NCBI RefSeq assembly: GCF_004570845.1
Contig: NZ_SPQZ01000004.1
Coordinates: forward strand, 1 to 64,000
DNA from: Orlajensenia leifsoniae
GTDB lineage: Bacteria > Actinomycetota > Actinomycetes > Actinomycetales > Microbacteriaceae
Direction: 5' to 3'
Length of the DNA stretch: 64,000 nucleotides
How positions within the stretch are numbered: the stretch's first letter is position 1; each line of letters opens with the position of its first letter. A program made the position numbers and the translations under genes. The notes under the pieces are model-generated. The model was not told the DNA's origin and did not search any database. It saw only the letters and a program-made list of their open reading frames with translations. This document shows positions 57,305-64,000 of the stretch, in pieces.

Positions 57305-58717
57305 TCAGGCTACGTAGCGGTCAGCCACCTCGAGCGCCTCGTCGATGATCGCGAGGCCGCGCACCAGCTCCTCCTCCGTGATGACGAGTGGGGGAGCGAC
57401 GTGCACGCGGTTGAAGTGCGTGAACGGCCAGAGGCCGGCGGCCTTGCACGCAGCGGCGAGCTCCGCCATCGGAGCGGCATCCGGGCCCGAGGCGTTGAAG
57501 GGAACCAGGGGTTCCCGCGTGGACGCATCACGAACGAGCTCGATCGCCCAGAACAGGCCGACCCCGCGTACCTCTCCGACCGACGGATGCCGCTCGGCCA
57601 TCGCCCGCAGGGCCGGCTCGACGATGCGCGAGCCGAGGTCGCGCACGCGCTCCAGGATGGCGTCGCGCTCGAACACCTCGAAGGTGGCGACTCCGGCGGC
57701 GCACGCCAGGGGGTGGCCGGAGTAGGTGAGACCGCCGGCGAAGGCGACGTCGTCGAAGTGCGCGGCGATGCGGTCGGAGATGACGACTCCGCCGAGCGGC
57801 ACGTAGCCCGAGTTCACGCCCTTGGCGAAGGTGATGAGGTCGGGGGTGACGCCGAAGTGGTTGACGGCGAACCACTCGCCGATGCGGCCGAAGCCCACCA
57901 TGACCTCGTCGGCGATGTAGACGATGCCGTACTTGTCGCACAGGGCGCGCACGCCGGGCAGGTAGCCGGCGGGCGGCACAAGCACGCCGTTGGTGCCCAC
58001 GATGGTCTCGATGATGACGGCGGCGACGGTGGCGGCTCCCTCCAGCACGATGAGATTCTCGAGGTGCTCCAGCGCGCGCTGCGCCTCCTCGGCCTCGGTC
58101 GTCGCGTGGAAGGGCGAGCGGTAGGCGTACGGGCCGAAGAAGTGCGCGACGGACCCGTCGCTCGGGTCGTTGGCCCAACGGCGCGGATCCCCGGTGAGTG
58201 AGATGGCCGCGGCCGTTCCCCCGTGGTAGCTGCGGTACATCGAGAGCACCTTGCGGCGGCCGGTGACGGCGCGCGCCATGCGCACGGCGTACTCGTTGGC
58301 GTCGGCACCGCCGTTCGTGAAGAACACCTTGTCGAGGTCGCCGGGAGCGACCTCGGCGATGCGGCGGGCGAGCTCGCCGCGCACATCGTTCGCCATGATC
58401 GGCTGGATGGTGGCGAGCCGGCCGGCCTGCTGCTGGATGGCGGCGACGAGGTCGGGGTGCTGGTGTCCGAGGTTCAGGTTCACCAGCTGCGAGGAGAAGT
58501 CGAGGTAGGCGTTGCCCTGGTAGTCCCAGAACGTGGAGCCCTCGCCCGCGGCGACGGGCATCGGGTCGATCTTCGCCTGCGCGCTCCAGGAGTGGAACAC
58601 GTGGCCGCGGTCGTCGGCGCGCACCTGGGCGTCGGCTGCGGCATCCGGGAGCTGGTGGGTGGTGCCGCTGCGGTCGACGTAGGCGGCGGTGGCGCTGGGG
58701 GAGAGGGTGTCGGTCAT
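57305..58717 (-). CDS. Class III aminotransferase, beta-alanine:pyruvate type
   Basis: 470 residues. 'WDYQGNAYLDFSSQLVNLNL' and 'GHQHPDLVAAIQQQAGRLAT' mark the N-terminal part; 'VFFTNGGADANEYAVRMARA', 'IIETIVGTNGVLVPPAGYLP', 'YIADEVMVGFGRIGEWFAV' and the PLP lysine in 'LITFAKGVNSGYVPLGGVVI' are intact. Its place before a CoA-acylating methylmalonate/malonate-semialdehyde dehydrogenase suggests that it makes malonate semialdehyde from beta-alanine, though taurine or other omega-amines are possible. AGAGAG precedes the chosen ATG. Confidence 0.85.
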   Translation of the reverse strand: MTDTLSPSATAAYVDRSGTTHQLPDAAADAQVRADDRGHVFHSWSAQAKIDPMPVAAGEGSTFWDYQGNAYLDFSSQLVNLNLGHQHPDLVAAIQQQAGRLATIQPIMANDVRGELARRIAEVAPGDLDKVFFTNGGADANEYAVRMARAVTGRRKVLSMYRSYHGGTAAAISLTGDPRRWANDPSDGSVAHFFGPYAYRSPFHATTEAEEAQRALEHLENLIVLEGAATVAAVIIETIVGTNGVLVPPAGYLPGVRALCDKYGIVYIADEVMVGFGRIGEWFAVNHFGVTPDLITFAKGVNSGYVPLGGVVISDRIAAHFDDVAFAGGLTYSGHPLACAAGVATFEVFERDAILERVRDLGSRIVEPALRAMAERHPSVGEVRGVGLFWAIELVRDASTREPLVPFNASGPDAAPMAELAAACKAAGLWPFTHFNRVHVAPPLVITEEELVRGLAIIDEALEVADRYVA

Positions 58718-58749
58718 GGCTGGCTCTCTTCTTCGGTCTGCGGTCTCGC

Positions 58750-58805
58750 GAGTTGCCCACTTCCGCCAGTGCTGGCGCTCGCCCACTAGCGGAAGTGGGC
58801 AACTC
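58750..58805. repeat. Perfect 17-bp inverted repeat between aminotransferase and mmsA genes
   Basis: GAGTTGCCCACTTCCGC and its exact reverse complement are separated by 22 nt that contain a smaller CGCCA/TGGCG hairpin. It lies in the spacer of two co-directional genes. It is too long for chance and has no T-tract. Confidence 0.85.
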
Positions 58806-58819
58806 GGGGAGCGGGTGGG

Positions 58820-60304
58820 TCAGTGGTTGCTCGGGAAGCCGAGGTCGACCTGCGACTCCGACGGGTCGGGCCAGCGCGTGGTCACGACCTTGGTGCGCGT
58901 GTAGAAGTGCACGGACTCGGGGCCGTAGATGTGCGAGTCGCCGAACAGAGAGTCCTTCCAGCCGCCGAACGAATACGCGCCGACGGGCACCGGGATCGGC
59001 ACGTTGACGCCGACCATGCCGACCTCGACCTCGAACTCGAACTGGCGGGCCGTGCCGCCGTCGCGGGTGAAGATCGCGACGCCGTTGCCGAAGCGGTTGG
59101 CGTTGATGAGGGCGACAGCGGCCTCGTAGGAGTCGACGCGCACGACCGAGAGCACCGGGCCGAAGATCTCGTCCTGGTAGGCCTTCATCTCGGTGGTGAC
59201 GTGGTCGAGCAGGCTCACGCCCACGAAGAAGCCGTCGTTGTCGAATTGCTTCTCGGTGCCGTCGACGATGACGGATGCGCCCTCGGCGGCGGCGCCCGTG
59301 ACGTAGGAGGCGACCTTGTCGCGGTGCTCACGGGTGATGAGCGGACCCATCTCGCTGGCGCTGTCGGTTCCGTCGCCGATGACGAGCGTTCCCATGCGCG
59401 AGCGCACGGCCTCGACGAGGTCGTCAGCGACGTCGCCCACGGCGACCAGCACCGAGACGGCCATGCAGCGCTCGCCTGCCGAACCGTAGGCGGCGGAGAC
59501 GGCGGCATCGGCCGCGGCGTCGATGTCGGCATCCGGCATCACGACCATGTGGTTCTTGGCGCCGCCGAGGGCCTGCACGCGCTTGCCGTTGTCGCTGGCG
59601 CGACGGTAGATCGACTGGGCGATGGGGGTGGACCCGACGAAGGAGACGGCGGCGACGTCGGGGCTGTCGAGGATGGTGTCGACGGCGAGCTTGTCGCCGT
59701 TGACGACGTTGAGCACGCCGTCGGGAAGGCCGGCCTCCTGGAACAGCTTCGCCAGGAAGAGCGACGCCGACGGGTCCTTCTCGCTGGGCTTCAGCACGAC
59801 GGTGTTGCCGCAGGCGATGGCGCTGGCGACCATCCAGAGCGGCACCATGACGGGGAAGTTGAAGGGCGTGATGGCGCCGACGACTCCGACGGGCTGCTTC
59901 ACGGAGTGCACGTCGACGCCCCGGGAGACCTGTTCGCTGCGCTCGCCCTTCAGCAGGTGCACGAGACCGGAGGCGAACTCCACGTTCTCGAGGCCGCGCG
60001 AGATCTCGCCGGCGGCGTCGGAGAGGACCTTGCCGTGCTCGCTTGTGACGATGGCGGCGAGCTCGGGGGTGCGCTCGCGCAGCAGGTGGCGCAGCCGGAA
60101 GAACACGTCGGCGCGCTTGATCAGGCTGGTGGCCCGCCAGGCCGGCAGCGCTGCCTTGGCTGCGGCGATGGCCTGCTCGACGTCGGCGACGGATGCGTAG
60201 ACCACGTCATGCTGTCTCGTGCCCGTGGCCGGGTTGAACACCGGACCCGTGCGCTCGGGCTCGCCGGTCTCGACGCCGTTGATGAAGTGCTGGACGAGTG
60301 CCAT
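58820..60304 (-). CDS. mmsA: CoA-acylating (methyl)malonate-semialdehyde dehydrogenase
   Basis: 494 residues. 'VVGAITPFNFPVMVPLWMVA' and Cys280 in 'GSAGERCMAVSVLVAVG' are diagnostic of MmsA. The ALDH general-base Glu is replaced in 'VQALGGAKNHMVVMPDAD', as expected for an enzyme that transfers the acyl group to CoA instead of water. It turns malonate semialdehyde into acetyl-CoA or methylmalonate semialdehyde into propionyl-CoA. It lies before the beta-alanine-type aminotransferase gene and is divergent from a PucR regulator. Confidence 0.93.
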   Translation of the reverse strand: MALVQHFINGVETGEPERTGPVFNPATGTRQHDVVYASVADVEQAIAAAKAALPAWRATSLIKRADVFFRLRHLLRERTPELAAIVTSEHGKVLSDAAGEISRGLENVEFASGLVHLLKGERSEQVSRGVDVHSVKQPVGVVGAITPFNFPVMVPLWMVASAIACGNTVVLKPSEKDPSASLFLAKLFQEAGLPDGVLNVVNGDKLAVDTILDSPDVAAVSFVGSTPIAQSIYRRASDNGKRVQALGGAKNHMVVMPDADIDAAADAAVSAAYGSAGERCMAVSVLVAVGDVADDLVEAVRSRMGTLVIGDGTDSASEMGPLITREHRDKVASYVTGAAAEGASVIVDGTEKQFDNDGFFVGVSLLDHVTTEMKAYQDEIFGPVLSVVRVDSYEAAVALINANRFGNGVAIFTRDGGTARQFEFEVEVGMVGVNVPIPVPVGAYSFGGWKDSLFGDSHIYGPESVHFYTRTKVVTTRWPDPSESQVDLGFPSNH

Positions 60305-60397
60305 GGCGGACTCGCTTTCTGGATCCGTCGAACGGTCTGCCCGACACCGGCTTATGCTGGATTTCCCCATGATCACAGAGCACCGAGGATGATATCC

Positions 60398-62029
60398 ATG
60401 CCAGAACGTCGCAGTTCGCCGACGGATGCTACAGATCGTCCGGGCGGCTTCGGGGCCTCGCTTCCCACCGTGCTCGACATCGTGCGGCTGCCCGTTCTGC
60501 AGGCTGGTGATCCCGAGATCGTCGCGGGAACGGGGGCCCTCGACCGCGCCGTGCGGTGGGTGCACGTGAGCGACAACCTCGACGCGGCCGACCTGCTCGA
60601 CGGCGGGGAGCTGCTGCTCTCGACGGGGGCGGGCTGGTCCGACGACGCAGCCGAGCTGACCGCCTTCGTCGAGCGGCTCGGACGGGTCGGGGTCGCCGGC
60701 CTCGTGCTCGAGCTCGGCGGTCGCCTCGACGCCGTGCCGACGGCTCTCGTCGAGGCCTGCGACGAGGCCGGGCTGCCGCTCATCGTGCTGCGGCGCATCG
60801 TGAAGTTCGTCGCGGTGACCGAGGCCGTGCACAGTCGCATCATCCTGGAGCAGGCCGATGCGCTGCGTGAGCGCGACCGTCTGCACGAGCTGTTCATCGG
60901 GTTGAGCCTGCGCGGCAGCACGGCCGAGTACATCGTCGAGCAGCTCGCGAGGGTGCTGCGCGCCCCCGTCGTGCTCGAGGACCTCAACCACAGGGTCGTC
61001 GCGGCCGAGATGCTCGACGCCGGAGACGAGGCCCTCGCCGACTGGGAGTCGACGTCGCGCACGCTGCACCGCGACGGGAGCAGGCAGCCTGGGGCGACGA
61101 ATGCCGCCGGCTGGGACACCGTCGCCGTCGAGGCCCGCGGCATCCGATGGGGCTCCCTCATCGCACTGCCGGGCGAGCCGCACACGGCCGGTCGGTCGCA
61201 GGTGATGGAGCAGGCAGCCGTCGCCCTGGCCATCGGCCGGCTCGCCGAGGGCGACGCCGACGAGTGGACGAGGCTCGGCAACGAGCAGCTTCTGGCCGAC
61301 CTGCTGGGCGCGCGCTACAGCTCGGATGCCGGGATCGCGGCTCGCTTCGAGGCCGCAGGGCTGCCCGTGCGGGGCCGTGCCCTGGTCGGAATCGCCGTGC
61401 ACCCCGGCGAGGGGAACGGCGGCACCCACGGCCCGGTCGACGTGCTCGCCGCCGCCGGTCTGCTCGGCGGACCCGTCATCGCCGCTCCCCGCGCCGAGGG
61501 GGGCGGCCAGGTGCTGGCGCTGTCGGTTCCACCCGAGGCCCGACTGACGGATGCCGTCTTCGACGAGTTCGCGCGACGCCTGGCGCGCGGCGGTTCCGGC
61601 CTCGTCATCGCGGTCGGTGCCGTGGCGCGGGACCTCAGCGGGCTCATCGCCTCCATCGAGGAGGCCCAGGAGTTGCTGCGCTCGCCCCGGGAGGAGCGAG
61701 CACGCGGGGTGACCGTGCTGCGGGCCGAGAACCGTCCGCTGCTGCGGCTGGTCGCGGCCTTCGCCGGCGACCCGCGGTTGCAGGCGCACAGCGAGCAGAT
61801 GCTGCGGCCGCTCATCGAGTACGACCTCGAGGTGGACGGCGACCTGCTCGCGGTGCTGCTGGCCTACGTGTCGCATCCGGGCAACCGCACGAAGGCCGCT
61901 GCCGCCAGCCACCTGTCGCGCTCGGTCTTCTACCAGCGCATCGCCCTCATCGAGGACCTGCTCGACGTCGACCTCGACGACGGCGAGACCGTGAGCGCGT
62001 TGCACGCTGCGCTGCTGGCGCGGCGGTGA
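60398..62029 (+). CDS. PucR-family regulator of the beta-alanine genes
   Basis: 543 residues. PucR N-terminal domain ('LPTVLDIVRLPVLQAGDPEI', 'GGELLLSTGAGWSDD', 'LPLIVLRRIVKFVAVTEAVH'), a central GGDEF-like region, and the C-terminal helix-turn-helix 'KAAAASHLSRSVFYQRIALI'. GAGG precedes the ATG by 9 nt; an ATG three codons earlier is possible. A TATGCT box at 60352 may be its -10. Divergent from mmsA by 93 bp, so it probably controls mmsA and the aminotransferase. Confidence 0.88.
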   Translation: MPERRSSPTDATDRPGGFGASLPTVLDIVRLPVLQAGDPEIVAGTGALDRAVRWVHVSDNLDAADLLDGGELLLSTGAGWSDDAAELTAFVERLGRVGVAGLVLELGGRLDAVPTALVEACDEAGLPLIVLRRIVKFVAVTEAVHSRIILEQADALRERDRLHELFIGLSLRGSTAEYIVEQLARVLRAPVVLEDLNHRVVAAEMLDAGDEALADWESTSRTLHRDGSRQPGATNAAGWDTVAVEARGIRWGSLIALPGEPHTAGRSQVMEQAAVALAIGRLAEGDADEWTRLGNEQLLADLLGARYSSDAGIAARFEAAGLPVRGRALVGIAVHPGEGNGGTHGPVDVLAAAGLLGGPVIAAPRAEGGGQVLALSVPPEARLTDAVFDEFARRLARGGSGLVIAVGAVARDLSGLIASIEEAQELLRSPREERARGVTVLRAENRPLLRLVAAFAGDPRLQAHSEQMLRPLIEYDLEVDGDLLAVLLAYVSHPGNRTKAAAASHLSRSVFYQRIALIEDLLDVDLDDGETVSALHAALLARR

Positions 62030-62041
62030 TGGGACTCCGCT

Positions 62042-62161
62042 GATCGAGTAGTGCCCGACGAAGTCGGACACGTATCGAGATCGCACTTCGGCGCGCAATT
62101 CGCAGCACCCGCGGACGAGTGATCTCGATACGGCTGCTCGCTGCGCTCGCGGCCTACTCGA
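62042..62161. repeat. Inverted pair of REP-like units with different cores
   Basis: The left unit (62042-62082) has GATCGAGTAG and GTATCGAGATC ends around a CCGAC-GAA-GTCGG hairpin. The right unit (62119-62161) has the same ends in reverse and the core found at 10566-10607. The right unit overlaps the end of the cupin gene and supplies its stop codon. Confidence 0.8.
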
Positions 62162-62516
62162 TCGACGGTGGGGTGACGTACACCTTCCGGATGCGATCGG
62201 CCACACGCCAGATCGTGCGCTGGCCGGCCCGCAGCCGCCCGATGTCGCCGACGGCGTAGACCACCCGGTCGCCCGACTCGAGGAACTCCACCTCGGCCGA
62301 CCCGGCGATGACCACGAACACCTCGTCGGCCTCGGTGTCGCTCATCGCGCCGGCGGTCATCTCCCACACGCCGATGTCGGCACCGTCACCGTCACCGACC
62401 GGCTCCAGCTCGATGTAACCGGTCTGCGGGGTTCCGTCCACGACCTGCTCGGCAGCCACGGGCTCCAGCGGCAGCGAGAGTGCGAGCGCCGCGGTCTTCA
62501 GGGTCGAGTCGATCAT
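62154..62516 (-). CDS. Cupin-domain protein (DUF861-like)
   Basis: 120 residues. 'DIGVWEMTAGAMSDTEADEV' and 'FVVIAGSAEVEFLESGDRVV' form the cupin strands, and 'GDIGRLRAGQRTIWRVADRI' ends the barrel, as in the Cupin_3/DUF861 group. Such proteins are often encoded with polyamine transport and oxidation genes. The function is unknown. It follows potC by 3 bp. Its last codons IE-TAG come from the repeat. Confidence 0.8.
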   Translation of the reverse strand: MIDSTLKTAALALSLPLEPVAAEQVVDGTPQTGYIELEPVGDGDGADIGVWEMTAGAMSDTEADEVFVVIAGSAEVEFLESGDRVVYAVGDIGRLRAGQRTIWRVADRIRKVYVTPPSIE

Positions 62517-62519
62517 GGT

Positions 62520-63449
62520 CTATCCCGCCGCCAACGTCTTCGCGATGTCTTCGGCGCTCTGGTCGCCTCGTCGCAGCACGTAGGCGACGACGCCGAGAGC
62601 CAGCAGGGTGAGCAGGAACATCACCGTCGACACCGCCGCGATCTCGGGCCGCAGGCCCACCCGCAGCGACGCGAAGATGTACACCGGCCACGGCGTCGAT
62701 CCCGGCACCTGCACGAAGCTCGACACGATGGTGTTGTCGAGGCTCAGGGTGAACGACATCAGCGCGCCGGCCCAGATCGCGGGGCTCGCGACGGGCAGCG
62801 TGATCTGGGTGAAGCGGCGCCACGGTGTCGCGTAGAGATCGGCCGCCGCCTCCTCGAGGGAGGCGTCGAGTCCGGCCATCCGTGCCCTGATGATGAAGGT
62901 CACGACGGCGACGGACAGCACGGCATGGGCGATCACGAGCCGCACGAGGCCGTTGTTGAACAGGCCGATGCCGGCGTCGGTTCCGAGGCTCACGAACCAG
63001 GGCAGCATCGAGACGGCGTCGACGATCTCGGGGGTGAACAGCGTGACGCCGAGGATCACCGTGGCCACCAGGACGGAGAGCGAGCTCGCGCGCGACCGGG
63101 CCAGCGCGATGCCGCCCAGGGTCCCGAGCAGAGTGGACAGGAGCGCGGCGCCGGCGGCGGCGGAGATCGACGTGATCACCGAGCCGACGATCACGGGGTT
63201 CGCCAATGCCGACGTGTAGGCGGTGAAGCCGAAGCCCTGCCACGACGCCAGCAGGCGGCCGGTGTTGAACGAGTAGGCGAACATCACGATGATCGGCAGG
63301 AACAGGAACGCGAACACCACGACGCCCCAGATCGCGAGCCCCACGCGCACGGGGTCGACACGACGGCGCCGTCGGGGAACGGATGTGGCACTGCGCACCC
63401 GCGCCGGATCCACCGCGGCCACTGCCGCTGTCGCCGTGTTCGCACTCAT
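62520..63449 (-). CDS. potC: Polyamine-type ABC transporter permease, PotC-like
   Basis: 309 residues. An N-terminal polar tail with 'RRRRRVDPVR' leads to six helices; 'LFLPIIVMFAYSFNTGRLLA' and 'GLDASLEEAAADLYATPWRR' (EAA loop) are typical of PotC/YdcV-type permeases of spermidine/putrescine importers. The ATG overlaps the potB stop by 4 bp. Substrate by family and context: putrescine or a related amine. Confidence 0.88.
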   Translation of the reverse strand: MSANTATAAVAAVDPARVRSATSVPRRRRRVDPVRVGLAIWGVVVFAFLFLPIIVMFAYSFNTGRLLASWQGFGFTAYTSALANPVIVGSVITSISAAAGAALLSTLLGTLGGIALARSRASSLSVLVATVILGVTLFTPEIVDAVSMLPWFVSLGTDAGIGLFNNGLVRLVIAHAVLSVAVVTFIIRARMAGLDASLEEAAADLYATPWRRFTQITLPVASPAIWAGALMSFTLSLDNTIVSSFVQVPGSTPWPVYIFASLRVGLRPEIAAVSTVMFLLTLLALGVVAYVLRRGDQSAEDIAKTLAAG

Positions 63450-64000
63450 GAGGCACCTCCCGGAAGTTCGACGTCGAGATCGACGCGACGCGCTCGGCGC
63501 ACGAACGCTCGCACGATGAGGGCGATTCCGCCGAAGATCGCGACCGCGCCGGCGATGAAGAGCATGAGCAGCACGGCCATGGCCGACCCGAGCGCCCAGT
63601 TCTGCGCGGTGTTGAACTGGCTGGCCACGAGCTGGCCGATCATGTTGCCCTGCGCTCCGCCCAGCACCGACGCCGTGATGTAGTCGCCCATCAGAGGGAT
63701 GAAGACGAGCAGGCATCCGGATGCGATCCCGGGGGCCGCGAGTGGAAGGGTCACGTTCCAGAGCGTCCGCCAGCGGTTCGCCCCGAGGTCGGCGCTGGCC
63801 TCGCGGAGCGCGGGGCCGGCGCGGTCGATGGCGACGTAGAGCGGCAGGATCATGAGCGGCAGGTAGTTGTAGACCACGCCGAGCTGCACGGCTCCGGCCG
63901 TGTAGAGCACATCGAGCCTGCCGTCGATGATGCCGAGGTTCTGCAGGGCGTCGGAGACGAATCCGCGCGGCGAGAGGATGATCTGCCAGCCGAGGGTGCG
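63446..64000 (-). CDS. potB: Polyamine-type ABC transporter permease, PotB-like, 5' end outside the window
   Basis: The open frame enters at the right edge and gives 184 C-terminal residues. 'VQLGVVYNYLPLMILPLYVA' and 'REASADLGANRWRTLWNVTL' (EAA loop) followed by 'PLMGDYITASVLGGAQGNMI' are clear PotB/PotH features. It forms the channel with PotC; the ATPase and binding protein are presumably encoded beyond the window. Confidence 0.88.
   Translation of the reverse strand, partial: RTLGWQIILSPRGFVSDALQNLGIIDGRLDVLYTAGAVQLGVVYNYLPLMILPLYVAIDRAGPALREASADLGANRWRTLWNVTLPLAAPGIASGCLLVFIPLMGDYITASVLGGAQGNMIGQLVASQFNTAQNWALGSAMAVLLMLFIAGAVAIFGGIALIVRAFVRRARRVDLDVELPGGAS

Noticed and set aside
1-64000. 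Transposons or insertion sequences as the source of the repeats
   Set aside because: No transposase or RAYT gene and no target-site duplications were recognised; the repeats are short, palindromic and intergenic.

Overview
The window is a gene-dense, roughly 70 % GC stretch of an actinobacterial chromosome. I infer a member of the Microbacteriaceae (order Micrococcales). The grounds are the codon usage, the many leaderless start codons with a TANNNT box 6-8 nt upstream, a DUF222/HNH endonuclease, the hadA-hadB-murB and trnW-secE-nusG-rplK-rplA blocks, LysE/ArgP, and the very frequent word GCATCC/GGATGC in genes and spacers alike. No rRNA, transposase, integrase, phage gene or CRISPR array is visible.

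Layout. (1) 0-0.4 kb: N-terminal part of a DUF222/HNH endonuclease. (2) 0.7-9.3 kb: a galactoside operon with a LacI repressor, twin palindromic operators, GH42 beta-galactosidase, a three-gene sugar ABC importer and GH36 alpha-galactosidase. (3) 9.4-13.8 kb: a membrane protein, an SGNH hydrolase, then hadA-hadB-murB. (4) 14-22.4 kb: a putrescine/GABA catabolic cluster (PucR regulator, gabT, gabD, flavin amine oxidase, universal stress protein, APC permease). (5) 22.6-32 kb: envelope-stress and signalling genes: a PspC protein facing a PspC-histidine kinase/response regulator pair, a DUF1304 protein, a DUF559-type nuclease, and an ABC-2 exporter linked to a second two-component pair. (6) 32.2-36.1 kb: an ECF42-type sigma factor with two DGPF/YCII proteins, and the divergent LysE/ArgP pair. 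(7) 36.1-37.3 kb: aspartate-type aminotransferase. (8) 37.4-41.7 kb: a polymorphic-toxin operon with a YbaB-like protein, a WXG-like protein, a toxin ending in a TNT-type NAD glycohydrolase domain, an immunity gene, an orphan and probably dead TNT copy, and two more immunity paralogues. (9) 41.7-44.7 kb: trnW-secE-nusG-rplK-rplA. (10) 45-64 kb: two small genes, then amino-acid and polyamine transport and omega-amino-acid catabolism: an APC permease, an amino-acid ABC importer, aldehyde dehydrogenases, a GntR regulator with an unusual soluble Cache protein, a CoA-transferase/glutaryl-CoA-dehydrogenase pair, a beta-alanine-type aminotransferase with a CoA-acylating semialdehyde dehydrogenase and its PucR regulator, a cupin, and PotC/PotB.

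The metabolic genes fit one theme. Putrescine, GABA, beta-alanine and perhaps 5-aminovalerate/glutarate are imported, oxidised or transaminated, dehydrogenated and fed to central metabolism. The spacers hold several families of short palindromic repeats. Nine of them share a stem closed by a GNA triloop whose stem bases vary in compensating pairs, and several supply the stop codon of the neighbouring gene. I judge the toxin-immunity operon and this repeat system to be the two most interesting features.
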